Shown here: piece after piece, positions 8,847 through 17,375 of the stretch
Position numbering within the stretch: position 1 is the first letter of the stretch
How the letters are laid out: the number at the start of each line of letters is the position of its first letter
Source: Rhizobium gallicum bv. gallicum R602sp
GTDB taxonomy: Bacteria; Pseudomonadota; Alphaproteobacteria; Rhizobiales; Rhizobiaceae
Direction: 5' to 3'
Assembly (NCBI RefSeq): GCF_000816845.1
Contig: NZ_CP006879.1
Span: 310,001 to 374,000 of the forward strand
DNA length: 64,000 nucleotides
Position numbers and translations under genes: made by a program
Notes under the pieces: model-generated
The model's database searches: none
What the model was told of the DNA's origin: nothing
The model's input: only the letters and a program-made list of their open reading frames with translations

Positions 8847-9731
8847 TCAGATCTTTCGCCGCGGAATGGTTGTCGCGTACGTGTTCATCGAAGAAAGGTG
8901 GCGATCGGCCTGCTTCAGGCCTTCAAGCGCTGCAGCTCGGTCCTGGGCGGCCACTAGCCCGCATAAGACCTCCGAGACGGCGAGAGCCGGCGTCAACGTA
9001 TGAAAGAAGGTTTGGCTCTCGGCGGGAAAGAGGACGATGTGCTCCGCAATCGTCACGAGCGGGGAAACCTCGCTATCGGTAATCGCAACAATACCCATGC
9101 CTTTTTCACGGGCGGCCTCGGCAAGCTCGAGCGTCTGCAGTGAGTAAGGGCTAATAGAAATGGCCAACAGGACATCGTCGGCGCTGGCACGAATGAGTGC
9201 ATCGCCGCTCGTGCCGGCCGGACCATCGAGATATACGGACTTCTCGCCAAGCAAGGTCATAACGTAGTGGAAATGCCATGCTACTGAATGGCAAGAGCGT
9301 AGCCCAAGAACATAGATCCTCCGAGCTTTTCCCAGTCTGTCGGCTATTGTGCTTAGGCTAGAGAGTGTACCGGTTTCGCAGAGACGAGCGATTTGCACGG
9401 AGAGACTCTGGAGCATTCGATATGCCAAACCCTCACCGTCGATTGCACCTTCGTCTCTCTGCAACGCGCGTGCGACAAATCCGTCAGTGCTTACTCGAAT
9501 AACGTCAGCATGCTCACCACGAAAATCTTCATATCCGGAGTAGCCAAGAAATTTCGCCAACCGCGTCATTGTAGAGGGCTGCACGTCTGCATTGCGAGCT
9601 AACTCGCGCATCGAAACGAGCGCCACTTCCTGCGGATGCTCCAAGATGTGCCGAGCCGCACGCTGCAACTGTTCAGACATGTCGTCAAATCGTTCTATGA
9701 TACGTGTGTGCAGAGGTCCCTTTTGCAACAT
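8847..9731 (-). CDS. MurR/RpiR family transcriptional regulator
   Basis: A 294-residue regulator. Residues 1-80 form the RpiR helix-turn-helix domain (SMRELARNADVQPSTMTRLA, then KFLGYSGYEDFR). Residues about 125-260 form a SIS sugar-phosphate-type sensing domain with IYVLGLRSCHSVAWHFHYVM and LLAISISPYSLQTLELAEAA. Members usually repress or activate genes for sugar phosphates, amino sugars or amino acids, with the ligand bound by SIS. It is divergent from the class III aminotransferase gene at 9958, with 226 bases between, so it probably controls that operon and itself. A palindromic box lies in the gap at 9871. Confidence 0.92.
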   Translation of the reverse strand: MLQKGPLHTRIIERFDDMSEQLQRAARHILEHPQEVALVSMRELARNADVQPSTMTRLAKFLGYSGYEDFRGEHADVIRVSTDGFVARALQRDEGAIDGEGLAYRMLQSLSVQIARLCETGTLSSLSTIADRLGKARRIYVLGLRSCHSVAWHFHYVMTLLGEKSVYLDGPAGTSGDALIRASADDVLLAISISPYSLQTLELAEAAREKGMGIVAITDSEVSPLVTIAEHIVLFPAESQTFFHTLTPALAVSEVLCGLVAAQDRAAALEGLKQADRHLSSMNTYATTIPRRKI

Positions 9732-9870
9732 TTGCCTCGCGTTAGCTGCTTTAATGCAAGTGAACCATGTCTCGCAGGAAGGAAAAAGTCAAACACCAAG
9801 GAACTTGCGCGCTTGCCCATTTTCAACGTGACTGGAAAGAAAACAAATGCAGCACAATCCGTTTTAGTAA

Positions 9871-9883
9871 AACATATGTTGCA
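9871..9883 (+). promoter_or_regulatory. Candidate RpiR operator box
   Basis: The sequence AACATATGTTGCA contains the 10-base palindrome AACATATGTT and lies in the divergent gap between the RpiR gene and the aminotransferase gene. A closely similar box occurs at 18465 (ACATATGTTGCATT) before the binding-protein remnant, and a weaker one at 32597 (AAAACAGTTGTTGCA) before scoA. The segment GAAACCTGCAAA also follows both here (9893) and at 32621. Shared position and sequence suggest a regulator site; this is inference. Confidence 0.4.
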
Positions 9884-9957
9884 TTTTTGCTAGAAACCTG
9901 CAAATCAGAAGATCGAGCGCACCAGCGCATGGGCCTAGTAGAAACTCCGAGATTACA

Positions 9958-11283
9958 ATGAGCAGAATCCTTCATCGAACGATTGGTATAGGGCTCCCAA
10001 CAGCCGTAGCGGGAGAAGGAATCTACATCACGGACCGCGAAGGTCGAAGCTACATAGATGGATCAGGTGGCGCCGCGGTCAGTTGCCTAGGCCATAATCA
10101 CCGGGAAGTCCTGGAAGCGATGAAGGCACAGATGGGCCGGATCAGCTACGCCCACACCTCGTTTTTTACAACCGACGTGGCTGAGCGGTTGGCCGAGCAA
10201 CTCGTTGAACTCGCCCCGAAAGGGCTCGATTACGTCTACTTGGTTTCGGGCGGTTCTGAAGCTGTCGAGGCTGCCCTCAAGATGGCGCGTCAGTATTTCG
10301 TCGAAATTGGGCAGCCCCAGCGGCGCCATATCATAGCGCGTCGGCAGAGTTACCACGGAAATACGATTGGCGCATTGGCAACAGGCGGCAATGCCTGGCG
10401 CCGCGCGCAGTTCAAGCCAATCCTGCCCGAAACCCATCATGTCTCGCCCTGCTATGCCTATCGCGACATGCAGGTAGGCGAAACACCGGAGGCCTATGCC
10501 GAGCGACTCGCCGTAGAACTGGAAGCCAAGATTGTCGAGTTGGGCGTAGACAAGGTCATGGCCTTCGTAGCCGAACCGGTGGTGGGTGCAACGCTCGGCG
10601 CGGTCGGGCCCGTTGCTGACTACTTCAAACGGGTTCGGCAGGTCTGCGACAAGTACGGTATCTTGCTTATTCTCGATGAAGTAATGTGTGGAATGGGCCG
10701 AACCGGTACGATCTTTGCTCTGCAGCAGGAAGGGATAGTTCCGGAGCTTGTGACCATTGCGAAGGGCTTGGGCGGCGGCTTCCAGCCGATCGGTGCGGTG
10801 TTGCTTTCTGAGAAGATCTATCGAGCTTTTGCGGACGGCTCGGGTCTCTTCCAGCACGGACACACCTATATTGGTCATCCGATCGCGGCGGCGGCGGCCA
10901 GCAAAGTGGTTGAAATCCTGCAGCGCCCGGAGACTATGTCGAACGTTGCCAAAATGGGCGAACGTCTCCAGGCCGGACTTGATGCCGCCCTCGGCCAATC
11001 GCCCTACGTTGGCGACATCCGTGGCCGCGGTCTTTTCCGCGGTGTGGAGTTAGTGGTGGATAAGGAGACCAAGCAGCCTTTCGATCCATCGCGCAAACTT
11101 CATTCCCGAATCAAGAGGGAGTCGATGCAGCGGGGCCTGATGTGCTACCCGATGGGCGGCACCATCGATGGGATAAACGGGGACCATGTGCTGCTGGCGC
11201 CCCCATACATTATTCAGCCGGAGCAGATCGACCTGATCGTAGAACGGCTCGCTGCGGCGATCAATGCTGCTGTCGCGGGCTAG
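9958..11283 (+). CDS. Class III PLP-dependent aminotransferase
   Basis: A 441-residue fold-type I aminotransferase that uses pyridoxal phosphate to move amino groups, often from omega-amino acids or diamines. Visible motifs are GGSEAVEAALKMARQ (98-112) for phosphate binding, SYHGNTIGAL (131-140), LILDEVMCGMGRTG (237-250) with the Asp contacting the PLP ring at 240, and TIAKGLGGGFQPIGA (266-280) with the catalytic Lys 269. Length is normal. It is the first gene of a probable two-gene operon with the carboxymuconolactone-decarboxylase-like gene 15 bases downstream, and is divergent from the RpiR regulator. The substrate is not certain; pyruvate- or glutamate-dependent omega-transaminases are closest in pattern. 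Confidence 0.9.
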   Translation: MSRILHRTIGIGLPTAVAGEGIYITDREGRSYIDGSGGAAVSCLGHNHREVLEAMKAQMGRISYAHTSFFTTDVAERLAEQLVELAPKGLDYVYLVSGGSEAVEAALKMARQYFVEIGQPQRRHIIARRQSYHGNTIGALATGGNAWRRAQFKPILPETHHVSPCYAYRDMQVGETPEAYAERLAVELEAKIVELGVDKVMAFVAEPVVGATLGAVGPVADYFKRVRQVCDKYGILLILDEVMCGMGRTGTIFALQQEGIVPELVTIAKGLGGGFQPIGAVLLSEKIYRAFADGSGLFQHGHTYIGHPIAAAAASKVVEILQRPETMSNVAKMGERLQAGLDAALGQSPYVGDIRGRGLFRGVELVVDKETKQPFDPSRKLHSRIKRESMQRGLMCYPMGGTIDGINGDHVLLAPPYIIQPEQIDLIVERLAAAINAAVAG

Positions 11284-11298
11284 GAGACTGTCCCTGTC

Positions 11299-11850
11299 AT
11301 GAAAGAATCTACCATCACGAAATCTCCGTGTCCGCCCATGAGCGAAGAAGACTGGCCCACCGAGATCACGGATATGAAGGCGGGCTTTGCCGGTGGATTG
11401 AACGTCTACCGGACAATGGCTCATCACCCCGCCTTGCTGAAGGCATGGGCTCCGCTGCGGCAACACATTGTCATAGACAATGCTCTTGGTGCTGTTCGGT
11501 CTGAGCTTGTGATCCTACGGGCTGCCCATCGGATGGGCTCGCCCTATGAGTGGGCTCACCATGTCAGCCGTGCCCGTGCACTCGGGATTTCGGACACACG
11601 CATTTCCGCGATGCGAGGCTCGCCAGAGGGAGAGGATGGGCTCATTGCCCGCGCTGTCGACGCACTTTTCGATGCATCGCGTTTGCCTCTGGATGTCGAG
11701 AATGAGGTTTCTGACGCCATGGGAAGGCAAGCCACATTCGACCTTATCGCGACGGTTGGCTTCTATACCATATTGGGCTTCATCTTGATGACCTATGACA
11801 CTCCCATCGATGAAGCCGTTGAGAGGGAATTCGCAACGCGGCCGATTTAA
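11299..11850 (+). CDS. Carboxymuconolactone decarboxylase-family (AhpD-like) protein
   Basis: A 183-residue small helical protein of the CMD/AhpD-like fold. The core SELVILRAAHRMGSPYEW followed by AHHVSRARALGISD is the signature helix pair. It has the E-W-xx-H type found in decarboxylase-like members rather than the CxxC pair of AhpD peroxidase partners, so a redox role is unlikely. A second in-frame ATG at 11338 is a possible start. It begins 15 bases after the aminotransferase stop, so the two are probably co-transcribed, and it may act on the ketoacid or lactone product of that enzyme (inference). Confidence 0.85.
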   Translation: MKESTITKSPCPPMSEEDWPTEITDMKAGFAGGLNVYRTMAHHPALLKAWAPLRQHIVIDNALGAVRSELVILRAAHRMGSPYEWAHHVSRARALGISDTRISAMRGSPEGEDGLIARAVDALFDASRLPLDVENEVSDAMGRQATFDLIATVGFYTILGFILMTYDTPIDEAVEREFATRPI

Positions 11851-12342
11851 GACCGTGAGTCTTTCCGAATGCGTATGTCAGAACTGCACGGCAGGCCGGA
11901 GCGAATATGTGGGAGTTCCTTGTCCTCCGTTTATCTTTTAACCCGCAAACCGAGCCAGCTCAAACTATCTCTAAATAACAAATTTTACACTTGGGCTTGC
12001 TCGGCGGAACAGCAGCCGCAGCTGAAGCATAAAGACACTCGAAAAGAGTCGTTTGCTGAGCAAGCACACCACACCAGAGCCATCAGAATGCTTTGCCCGC
12101 TGCCTTCAGTAGTTCCGCGAGTTCCGGATCGACGCGGGCAACACCGCGATCCGGGTTGTAGACAATACGTTTTGCCTTAACACCCTCGCGTGGCCGGGCG
12201 AGATAACTGGCGTGCAGTCTCGCTACTACAGCTCGCCACCCAGGTGTTCGGCGATACCCTCGCTACGCGCTCGATGTGCGAACAGAAGCGGGCGGCGGAT
12301 AAAATAGCGTATTCAGATAATCCCCGGGTCGGACCGATGCAG
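11851..12342. other. Gene debris, no intact gene
   Basis: No intact gene is seen. On the minus strand at about 12088-12190 one frame reads AKRIVYNPDRGVARVDPELA and ends KAAGKAF with a stop, which looks like the true C-terminus of an unidentified protein. The rest of that protein is missing. Nothing else is recognisable here. Confidence 0.35.
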
Positions 12343-12440
12343 AGGATGGAACATTTCAGAGTCCGCCAGTTTCTGCAATCCGTATTTCAGCAGCCGATGC
12401 ATTTTGGCGCACAGGCCTCTCCGCAAGGAGTTACGATTTC
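12343..12440 (+). repeat. Leader repeat, copy A (shared with 15450-15540)
   Basis: About 80 bases here, including CAGTTTCTGCAATCC, GTATTTCAGCAGCCGATGCA and TTTTGGCGCA, closely match the region before the binding protein gene at 15678 (15450-15530). The match is roughly three quarters identical by eye. It marks this place as the upstream end of another copy of the same ABC operon. Confidence 0.6.
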
Positions 12441-12468
12441 GAAAATATGTGCTCCATAAGGTTATTCA

Positions 12469-12880
12469 ATGGTGAGCTTCAGCACCGCGTGTAACTTGCA
12501 GAAGGTCTGCGGGCGCGATGGAAGTCTACATGCCCTGCAGGATGGTCTCAACTATTGCAGCGACGGCAATGGTTGGTATCTTCGTGCGTCTCAGCCTGGC
12601 GTCCGGCGACTCGGCTGCCGTCGTCGCCGGCGAAGCGGCCATCTCACATTTGATCTGCGGCCAGCCGAGACTCGACGAGCCCCTGCTGAGCCAGTTCACA
12701 CATTGGGAGCCCAGCCTCCTCGGCAGCGTCCTCCGGGCCTCAATTTTCACGGGGCGCTCCGTTCTCCAACTTATGTAGCATCGGCTGATGCCGACCATTT
12801 CGCTGTCGATCTTGATGATCGCGCTTTGGTCGCATTCTCGTATGCGCATTATATCCTCCTGCAGCTGAGCAGTAGGACCC
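12469..12880 (+). pseudogene. Decayed ABC locus: binding-protein tail plus permease start
   Basis: A relic of the same transporter found intact at 43.8 kb. CNLQKVCG at about 12487-12512 matches the binding-protein end WNMQKAAV. From 12518 the frame reads MEVYMPCRMVSTIAATAMVG, IFVRLSLASGDSAAVVAGEA and SIFTGRSVLQLM, then a stop, then HRLMPTISLSILMIAL. This aligns along its length with the first roughly 115 residues of the intact permease (MAAYILRRLVSTVAVMAMVG, LAPGDPAAIIAGKSA, SIFAGRPVLELI, QRLEPTLSLTVLTM). The binding protein is deleted except for its last codons, the permease has a stop and is truncated, and no ATPase follows. Confidence 0.8.
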
Positions 12881-12980
12881 GACGAGCCACAGCATGAAAC
12901 CGATCTCCTGCCGGGGGAGCTCAAGGCGCGCCTCGGGCCGGTTGTCCAATGCTTAACCCCGACTCGCAGAAAGTAGTCAT

Positions 12981-14042
12981 ATGTCCAGAAATCCCATCTC
13001 CCGCCTCCGCGCCAAGGGCGACGCCTTCTCCATCGGCTTCGCAATTGGGCAGGCCAGTGCCTCCAGCTTCCGCGAGCGCGCCCTAAGCACCGAGCACTAT
13101 CGTGCGCTTGACGCCCGCTGGCGCGGATCGGAGTATCTGAAGACCCTGGAATCCGCCGCCCGCGCGGCCTATCCCCGCTTCGTGCGCGAGATCGAGGGGA
13201 TCGCTGCGGGCTCTGGAGAGGATTTCGAAACACTCTTCCTTTGGAACTGCCGGGCCGACCTACGGCTTCCCGAAAACGTCTCCCCAGCAACGAAAGCCAT
13301 CGCCGCCACGGGCTGCACTTCACTCCTGATTCCGGCGAAAGCCGACGGCCCCGCGGTCATCGCCCATAACGAGGATGACCGTGCGGCGTTTCTCGGCGCC
13401 TGTCTCTGGGTCGAGGTCGAGCCCGACGAGGGCCCGGCTTGGAGCAGCTTCACAACTCCCGGCATGTTACCGGGGAATACATTCGGCTTGAACGAGGCCG
13501 GGCTCGTCCAGACGATCAACAACATCACACCCCACGATCTTCAGCCAGGCGTGTCACGGGCGATCATCTGCCGCGCGATCCTCAGCGCGAGAGGGCTGGA
13601 CGAAGCACTCGAGATCCTGAAACGCAAAGACCGCGCCAGCGGTTTTCATCACAATCTCGGTGAGGCGAAGTCGCGCCGGCTCGCCTCTGTCGAAGCGCCG
13701 GCTTCGGGCTGCGCGGTTCGGGAAGTGGCCTCCGCCCGAGCCCATGCTAACCACCTGCTCTTCGGAGAGTTCGAAGGACTGGAGCAGACGATCACCCTCT
13801 CTTCCCGCACCCGGCAGGAGGGGGCGGACCGGATGATCGCGGAAGGTGCGCTCGCGGGGGGGGCGGAGGCGGTGCTCTTCGACGAGACCAGCCCGATCTA
13901 TTGCGACACAGACCGGCACAACAACTACGCCCAGACCCTCGCCACCAGCGTCTTCGCACTTTTCCCTGACCGCGTCGAATGGCGCGTGCACGCCGCGCCG
14001 GACGAGCGCGACGTGCTCAGCGGAACGATGCGCGTCGTCTAG
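12981..14042 (+). CDS. C45 family autoproteolytic acyltransferase/hydrolase
   Basis: A 353-residue protein of peptidase family C45 (acyl-CoA:6-aminopenicillanate acyltransferase type), an Ntn hydrolase that cleaves itself and exposes a Cys as nucleophile, then hydrolyses or transfers amide-linked acyl groups. The expected self-cleavage site is Gly111-Cys112 in ATGCTSLLIP. Supporting motifs are VIAHNEDDRAAFLGACLWVE and FTTPGMLPGNTFGLNEAGLV followed by TINNI. There is no signal peptide. Such genes often stand beside peptide-type ABC transporters, as here, just after a decayed copy of one. A function in de-acylating imported N-acyl compounds is plausible. The start is the ATG at 12981; the ribosome site is weak. 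Confidence 0.85.
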   Translation: MSRNPISRLRAKGDAFSIGFAIGQASASSFRERALSTEHYRALDARWRGSEYLKTLESAARAAYPRFVREIEGIAAGSGEDFETLFLWNCRADLRLPENVSPATKAIAATGCTSLLIPAKADGPAVIAHNEDDRAAFLGACLWVEVEPDEGPAWSSFTTPGMLPGNTFGLNEAGLVQTINNITPHDLQPGVSRAIICRAILSARGLDEALEILKRKDRASGFHHNLGEAKSRRLASVEAPASGCAVREVASARAHANHLLFGEFEGLEQTITLSSRTRQEGADRMIAEGALAGGAEAVLFDETSPIYCDTDRHNNYAQTLATSVFALFPDRVEWRVHAAPDERDVLSGTMRVV

Positions 14043-14044
14043 TG

Positions 14045-14740
14045 CATGGTTCCAACACTTGGTGCCCCCCTTTGACGGCGGCAATGATTTCGTCGGAATC
14101 TGCCTTCCAGACGAAGGGGTCGCGGTTCTTGGTTGTGCTCTTTGATGAACCGGTTGATGGCCGTTTGCAGGGTCGAGGACGGAGTGAAAGACGCCGTGCT
14201 TCAACTGTCGGCGTGTCAGTTTAGCGAAGAAGTTCTCGACGGCGTTCAGCCATGAACATGATGTCGGAACGAAGTGGAAGGTCCATCGCGGATGCCTTGC
14301 CAGCCATGCGCGGATCTTCGGCTGCTTGTGGATCGCGTAGTTGTCGAGAATGGCGTGGACGGCCTTATCCTTCGGCAGTTCCGCCTCTTTGAGGAAACGG
14401 ATGAACTCCTGATGCCGGTGACGCTGGATGTTGAGGCCGATTGTGGAGCCCTTGAGAACATAGAGGGCAGCAAACCAGATGGTGTGCCATGGCGCTTGTA
14501 CTCGTGGGCCATCGTGCTGCCGCCTGGCCCTTCTTTAATGGAAGCCCCGGGTGTGTCCGGTCGAGCGCCTGGATCTGGTTCTTTTCGTCGGCGGAAAGGA
14601 CGATGTCATGGGCTGGAGGGGAGACGTAGAGCCCGACGACATCGTGCAGATTTTCGGCAAAGGCCCTGTCATACGATAGTTTGAACCGGCGCCAGCGGTG
14701 CGGCGCCAGAGGCTGCAAATCCCAACGGCCCGGCAATCGG
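14045..14740 (-). pseudogene. IS630-family transposase, multiply frameshifted
   Basis: Minus-strand pieces in several frames match the DDE part of an IS630 transposase: VVGLYVSPPAHDIVLSADEK then NQIQALDRTHPGLPLKKG, MAHEYKRHGTPSGL, a segment for the DNYAIHKQPKIRAWLARHP helix in a shifted frame, then LKHGVFHSVLDPANGHQPVH. The pieces are in the right order and cover the C-terminal two thirds. Several frame changes make it dead. Confidence 0.75.
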
Positions 14741-14786
14741 CATCGTAACGGGGCTCTGACGCAATCTCGATGAGATCAGCTTACTC

Positions 14787-14876
14787 CAATGACTCTAGCT
14801 TCAAGCAGATCGAGCTTCCCACGACCGTCCATTTGTCATTGATGAGTTTGAGCTTGGTGATCTGGCCTTCCGTCTT
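14787..14876 (-). pseudogene. ISL3-family transposase, C-terminal scrap
   Basis: On the minus strand TEGQITKLKL is followed, after one frame change, by QMDGRGKLDLLEARVIG. The same C-terminal motif occurs in the intact ISL3 transposase at 59356-60909 (TEGLITKLKLVKREMYGRGK, LDLLQARLIG). Only about 30 codons remain. Confidence 0.65.
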
Positions 14877-14940
14877 GAGGTGATAGCAAGCTGGACCGCT
14901 GCTCTGTCGCGGATAACGCGCCGTTGGCAAATGACGCTGA

Positions 14941-15045
14941 CCTGATGTGGTGGACGGCTCTCCCTCATGTGACTTTCGACAGCCACACTTTGGCACATTG
15001 CGATGCCGGGCGATGCCGGGAGCGGAGGCCGTCCACCACATCAGG
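14941..15045. repeat. 105-bp element with perfect 18-bp inverted ends
   Basis: CCTGATGTGGTGGACGGC at 14941-14958 is the exact reverse complement of GCCGTCCACCACATCAGG at 15028-15045. Between them lies a direct repeat of the 10-mer CGATGCCGGG at 15001-15020. The element sits between an ISL3 scrap and an IS66 scrap. It could be a small non-autonomous transposon (MITE-like) or the joined ends of two elements. Confidence 0.5.
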
Positions 15046-15205
15046 CCAGACGATCGAGTTTCTCGGAGGAGTGGACGGGCACGCTTCAAAGTCGCAAGCT
15101 GGGCTTTCAGCTTCCCGATATAGAGGTTTTTGGCATAAAGCTCCGCCTGCGATGGGCAGTTAGGGCACGCAGCTCGTCCAGTTCGGCGAGCGGCTCGGAA
15201 GCAGC
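15046..15205 (-). pseudogene. IS66 TnpC, N-terminal scrap
   Basis: On the minus strand one frame reads CPSQAELYAKNLYIGKLKAQ followed by LATLKRARPLLRET. This matches the leucine-zipper region near the start of IS66 TnpC (AELYAKNLYIEKLKxQLAxLKRxRFGRSSEK in relatives). Nothing of the catalytic part is present. Confidence 0.6.
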
Positions 15206-15677
15206 AAGAGACATGCGCCTCGTATCACAGAGGTCCGGTCGAGCTATTGTTTTAAACGCAACGCAATACGTTATTACGCCAGGTGTCAAGCGAAGCGAAG
15301 AATTGACCCCCTATTGCCTCATGGAAGAATGCTACCGAACGACTTGGCGCGAGCGCCCTCGCGTTGGTCATACATAACCCAGAGGTGCCATATGTCCCAC
15401 CTCCCGCGTTCGCGAACGCGAACGTGTCGAGCAGAGGCTGTGTCATTTCAAACCAAGCCAGTTTCTGCAGTCGATATTTCAGCAACCGATGCATTTTGGC
15501 GCATACATCCCTCCGTCAGGCATTACAGTTCAGGATGCAGTCGTCCTACGAGGCATTCGACTGGAGGATGGAGAGCCCGCGCTTTTTAAAATCGGATGCC
15601 TCACTCGTGGTGCAGCAACAGCACTAAAAAGGGTGGGGATCGACTGCGTCACTAACTCAAAAAAGGGGAACTGGAAC
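15206..15677 (+). promoter_or_regulatory. Leader region of the 15.7-kb ABC locus
   Basis: No gene of its own. It holds the second copy of the leader repeat (15450-15540, matching 12343-12440), including CAGTTTCTGCAGTCGATATT and CAACCGATGCATTTTGGCGC. The promoter of the binding protein gene should lie here, and AGGGGAA at 15665 serves as ribosome site for the ATG at 15678. A reading frame runs in from 15489 but its first 63 codons are not part of the protein family. Confidence 0.45.
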
Positions 15678-17279
15678 ATGTCGATTTCTCGACGCAACGT
15701 CATTAAGGCCGGCCTGGCCGCTGGTGCGGCTTTATCGATTCCGTCGGTCCTGCGGGCACAGACGGCGCCAACCGCCGCGCGGACGGTCCGCATGGTGATG
15801 AGCGATGCCCTAACCGCCTTCGACCCGATCTTTACGACGTCTGGCACGACCCAGAACCATGGCTTGGCTATCTACGACATGCTGTTCGCGCTCGACTCCA
15901 ACCTTTTGCCGCAGTCGCAAATGGTGGGGAAGTGGGGTGTTTCGGACGACAAGAAGACCTATACGTTCGAACTCCGGGATGGTCTGGCTTGGCACGACGG
16001 CACTGCCCTCACCGCGGCCGACTGTGTCGCCTCGATCCGCCGATGGGGCCAGACTTCCGGCGGACAACTGCTAATGGAACGGGCCAGGGATATCTCGAAG
16101 AAGGACGACAAGACCTTCACGATCGCGCTCAAGGAACCGTTGGGGCTGCTGATCGATCTCTTGGCGACAGTAGCAGGGAGCTCGCTGTTCATCATGCGCG
16201 AGAGGGATGCGGATCGCCCCGCAACCGAACAGGTGACGGCGAACATCGGATCGGGACCGTTCAAGTTTAACCATGCTCTTGCCAAACCAGGCGCGAGCTT
16301 CACCTATGATCGCAACGAGAAATACGTGCCGCGCAGCGAGGCTCCCGACGGATTTACAGGCGGGAAAGTCGTCAACGTCGATCGCATCATCTGGGACATT
16401 ATCGCCGATGACCAGACTGCCTTGGCGGCCTTGCAGGCGGGAGAGATTGATTTCCTTCAAACATCACCTCCCGATTTTTATGCGGCGATCGAGAACGATC
16501 CTAACCTTGCACTCCAGGTTCTGGACAAGAGTGGCGATGACATGTGCCTGCGCATGAACCACCTGCAGAAGCCATTCAACAATGTGAAGGCGCGCCAAGC
16601 GATGCTGCACCTCATCGACCAGGAGGCGATCCTGCGCGTCACGGCCCCCGATCCAAGATACGGCCACACCGTTACGTCAATATTCGGAAATGATACGCTC
16701 TATTCCAACGATGAAAACACGGGGTGGTACAAGAAGGGGGGCGATCCGAAAAAGGCGAGGCAACTGTTCGCGGAGGCGGGATATGCGGGCGAAAAGGTCG
16801 TCATTCTCCAACCCACGAGCTGGGCGGAGGCCAGCAATGCCGCGCAGCTTGTAGCGGCTGCTCTACAGAAGATTGGTGTCAATGCCGAGCTTGCGCCGAG
16901 CGACTGGGGCGGGATTGTCGCGCGCCGGGCGAACAAGGGCCCCGTTGAGAGCGGCGGCTGGAGCATCTTCATCACGGAGGACTCCGATATCGTCCAAAGC
17001 GACCCGATCACCGCAGTCTTCCTAGACGCGAGGGGCGAGAAAGCCTGGTTCGGCTGGCCGAAGAACGACGAATATGAGGCACTCCGGGCCAAATGGCCGG
17101 ACGTTGAAACGCTCGAGGAGCGTAAGGCACTGGCTCGAAAGATGCAAGGTATATGGTGGGATTTCGTCGGCGACATTAGGCTGGGACAAAGGGTGCGCCC
17201 AAGTGCACGCCGCAACACACTCACCGACCTCATCGAGATACCGCAGCGTGTCGTGATGTGGAATCTGCAGAAGGCCTGA
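15678..17279 (+). CDS. ABC transporter substrate-binding protein (SBP_bac_5, peptide type), copy 1
   Basis: A 533-residue periplasmic binding protein of the DppA/OppA group (family 5) that delivers peptides or similar solutes to the membrane permeases. The start at 15678 is set by a twin-arginine signal peptide: SRRNVIKAG with the Arg pair at 5-6, then a hydrophobic segment and an LRAQ cleavage region near 29. Family features include the WHDGTALTAADCVASIRRWG segment and the IGSGPFKF motif. It is a close paralogue of the protein at 43818 (same length class, most residues alike by eye). Its own permease survives only as a relic just downstream, so it may now work with permeases encoded at 18686 or 45425. 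Confidence 0.92.
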   Translation: MSISRRNVIKAGLAAGAALSIPSVLRAQTAPTAARTVRMVMSDALTAFDPIFTTSGTTQNHGLAIYDMLFALDSNLLPQSQMVGKWGVSDDKKTYTFELRDGLAWHDGTALTAADCVASIRRWGQTSGGQLLMERARDISKKDDKTFTIALKEPLGLLIDLLATVAGSSLFIMRERDADRPATEQVTANIGSGPFKFNHALAKPGASFTYDRNEKYVPRSEAPDGFTGGKVVNVDRIIWDIIADDQTALAALQAGEIDFLQTSPPDFYAAIENDPNLALQVLDKSGDDMCLRMNHLQKPFNNVKARQAMLHLIDQEAILRVTAPDPRYGHTVTSIFGNDTLYSNDENTGWYKKGGDPKKARQLFAEAGYAGEKVVILQPTSWAEASNAAQLVAAALQKIGVNAELAPSDWGGIVARRANKGPVESGGWSIFITEDSDIVQSDPITAVFLDARGEKAWFGWPKNDEYEALRAKWPDVETLEERKALARKMQGIWWDFVGDIRLGQRVRPSARRNTLTDLIEIPQRVVMWNLQKA

Positions 17280-17288
17280 GGACACCGT

Positions 17289-17375
17289 TGGCATTTACAC
17301 CCTTCGCAGGATGATCTCGACCATCGCCGTTATGGTGATGGTCGGGCCCTTCATCTTCGCATCGCCGATTGACTA
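17289..17375 (+). pseudogene. ABC permease N-terminal relic
   Basis: Ten bases after the binding-protein stop, the frame reads GIYTLRRMISTIAVMVMVGP, FIFASPID and then a stop. It aligns with the permease start AAYILRRLVSTVAVMAMVGM. This shows that the 15.7-kb binding protein once had its own permease in the same operon, now lost apart from about 28 codons. Confidence 0.8.

Noticed and set aside
12526..13323. 265-codon minus-strand frame across the permease relic and C45 gene
   Set aside because: Arg/Trp-rich shadow composition; the plus strand has recognisable protein in the same place.
15489..15677. Longer N-terminus for the 15.7-kb binding protein
   Set aside because: It would bury the twin-arginine signal 63 residues inside the protein; the ATG at 15678 has a ribosome site and gives a proper signal peptide.
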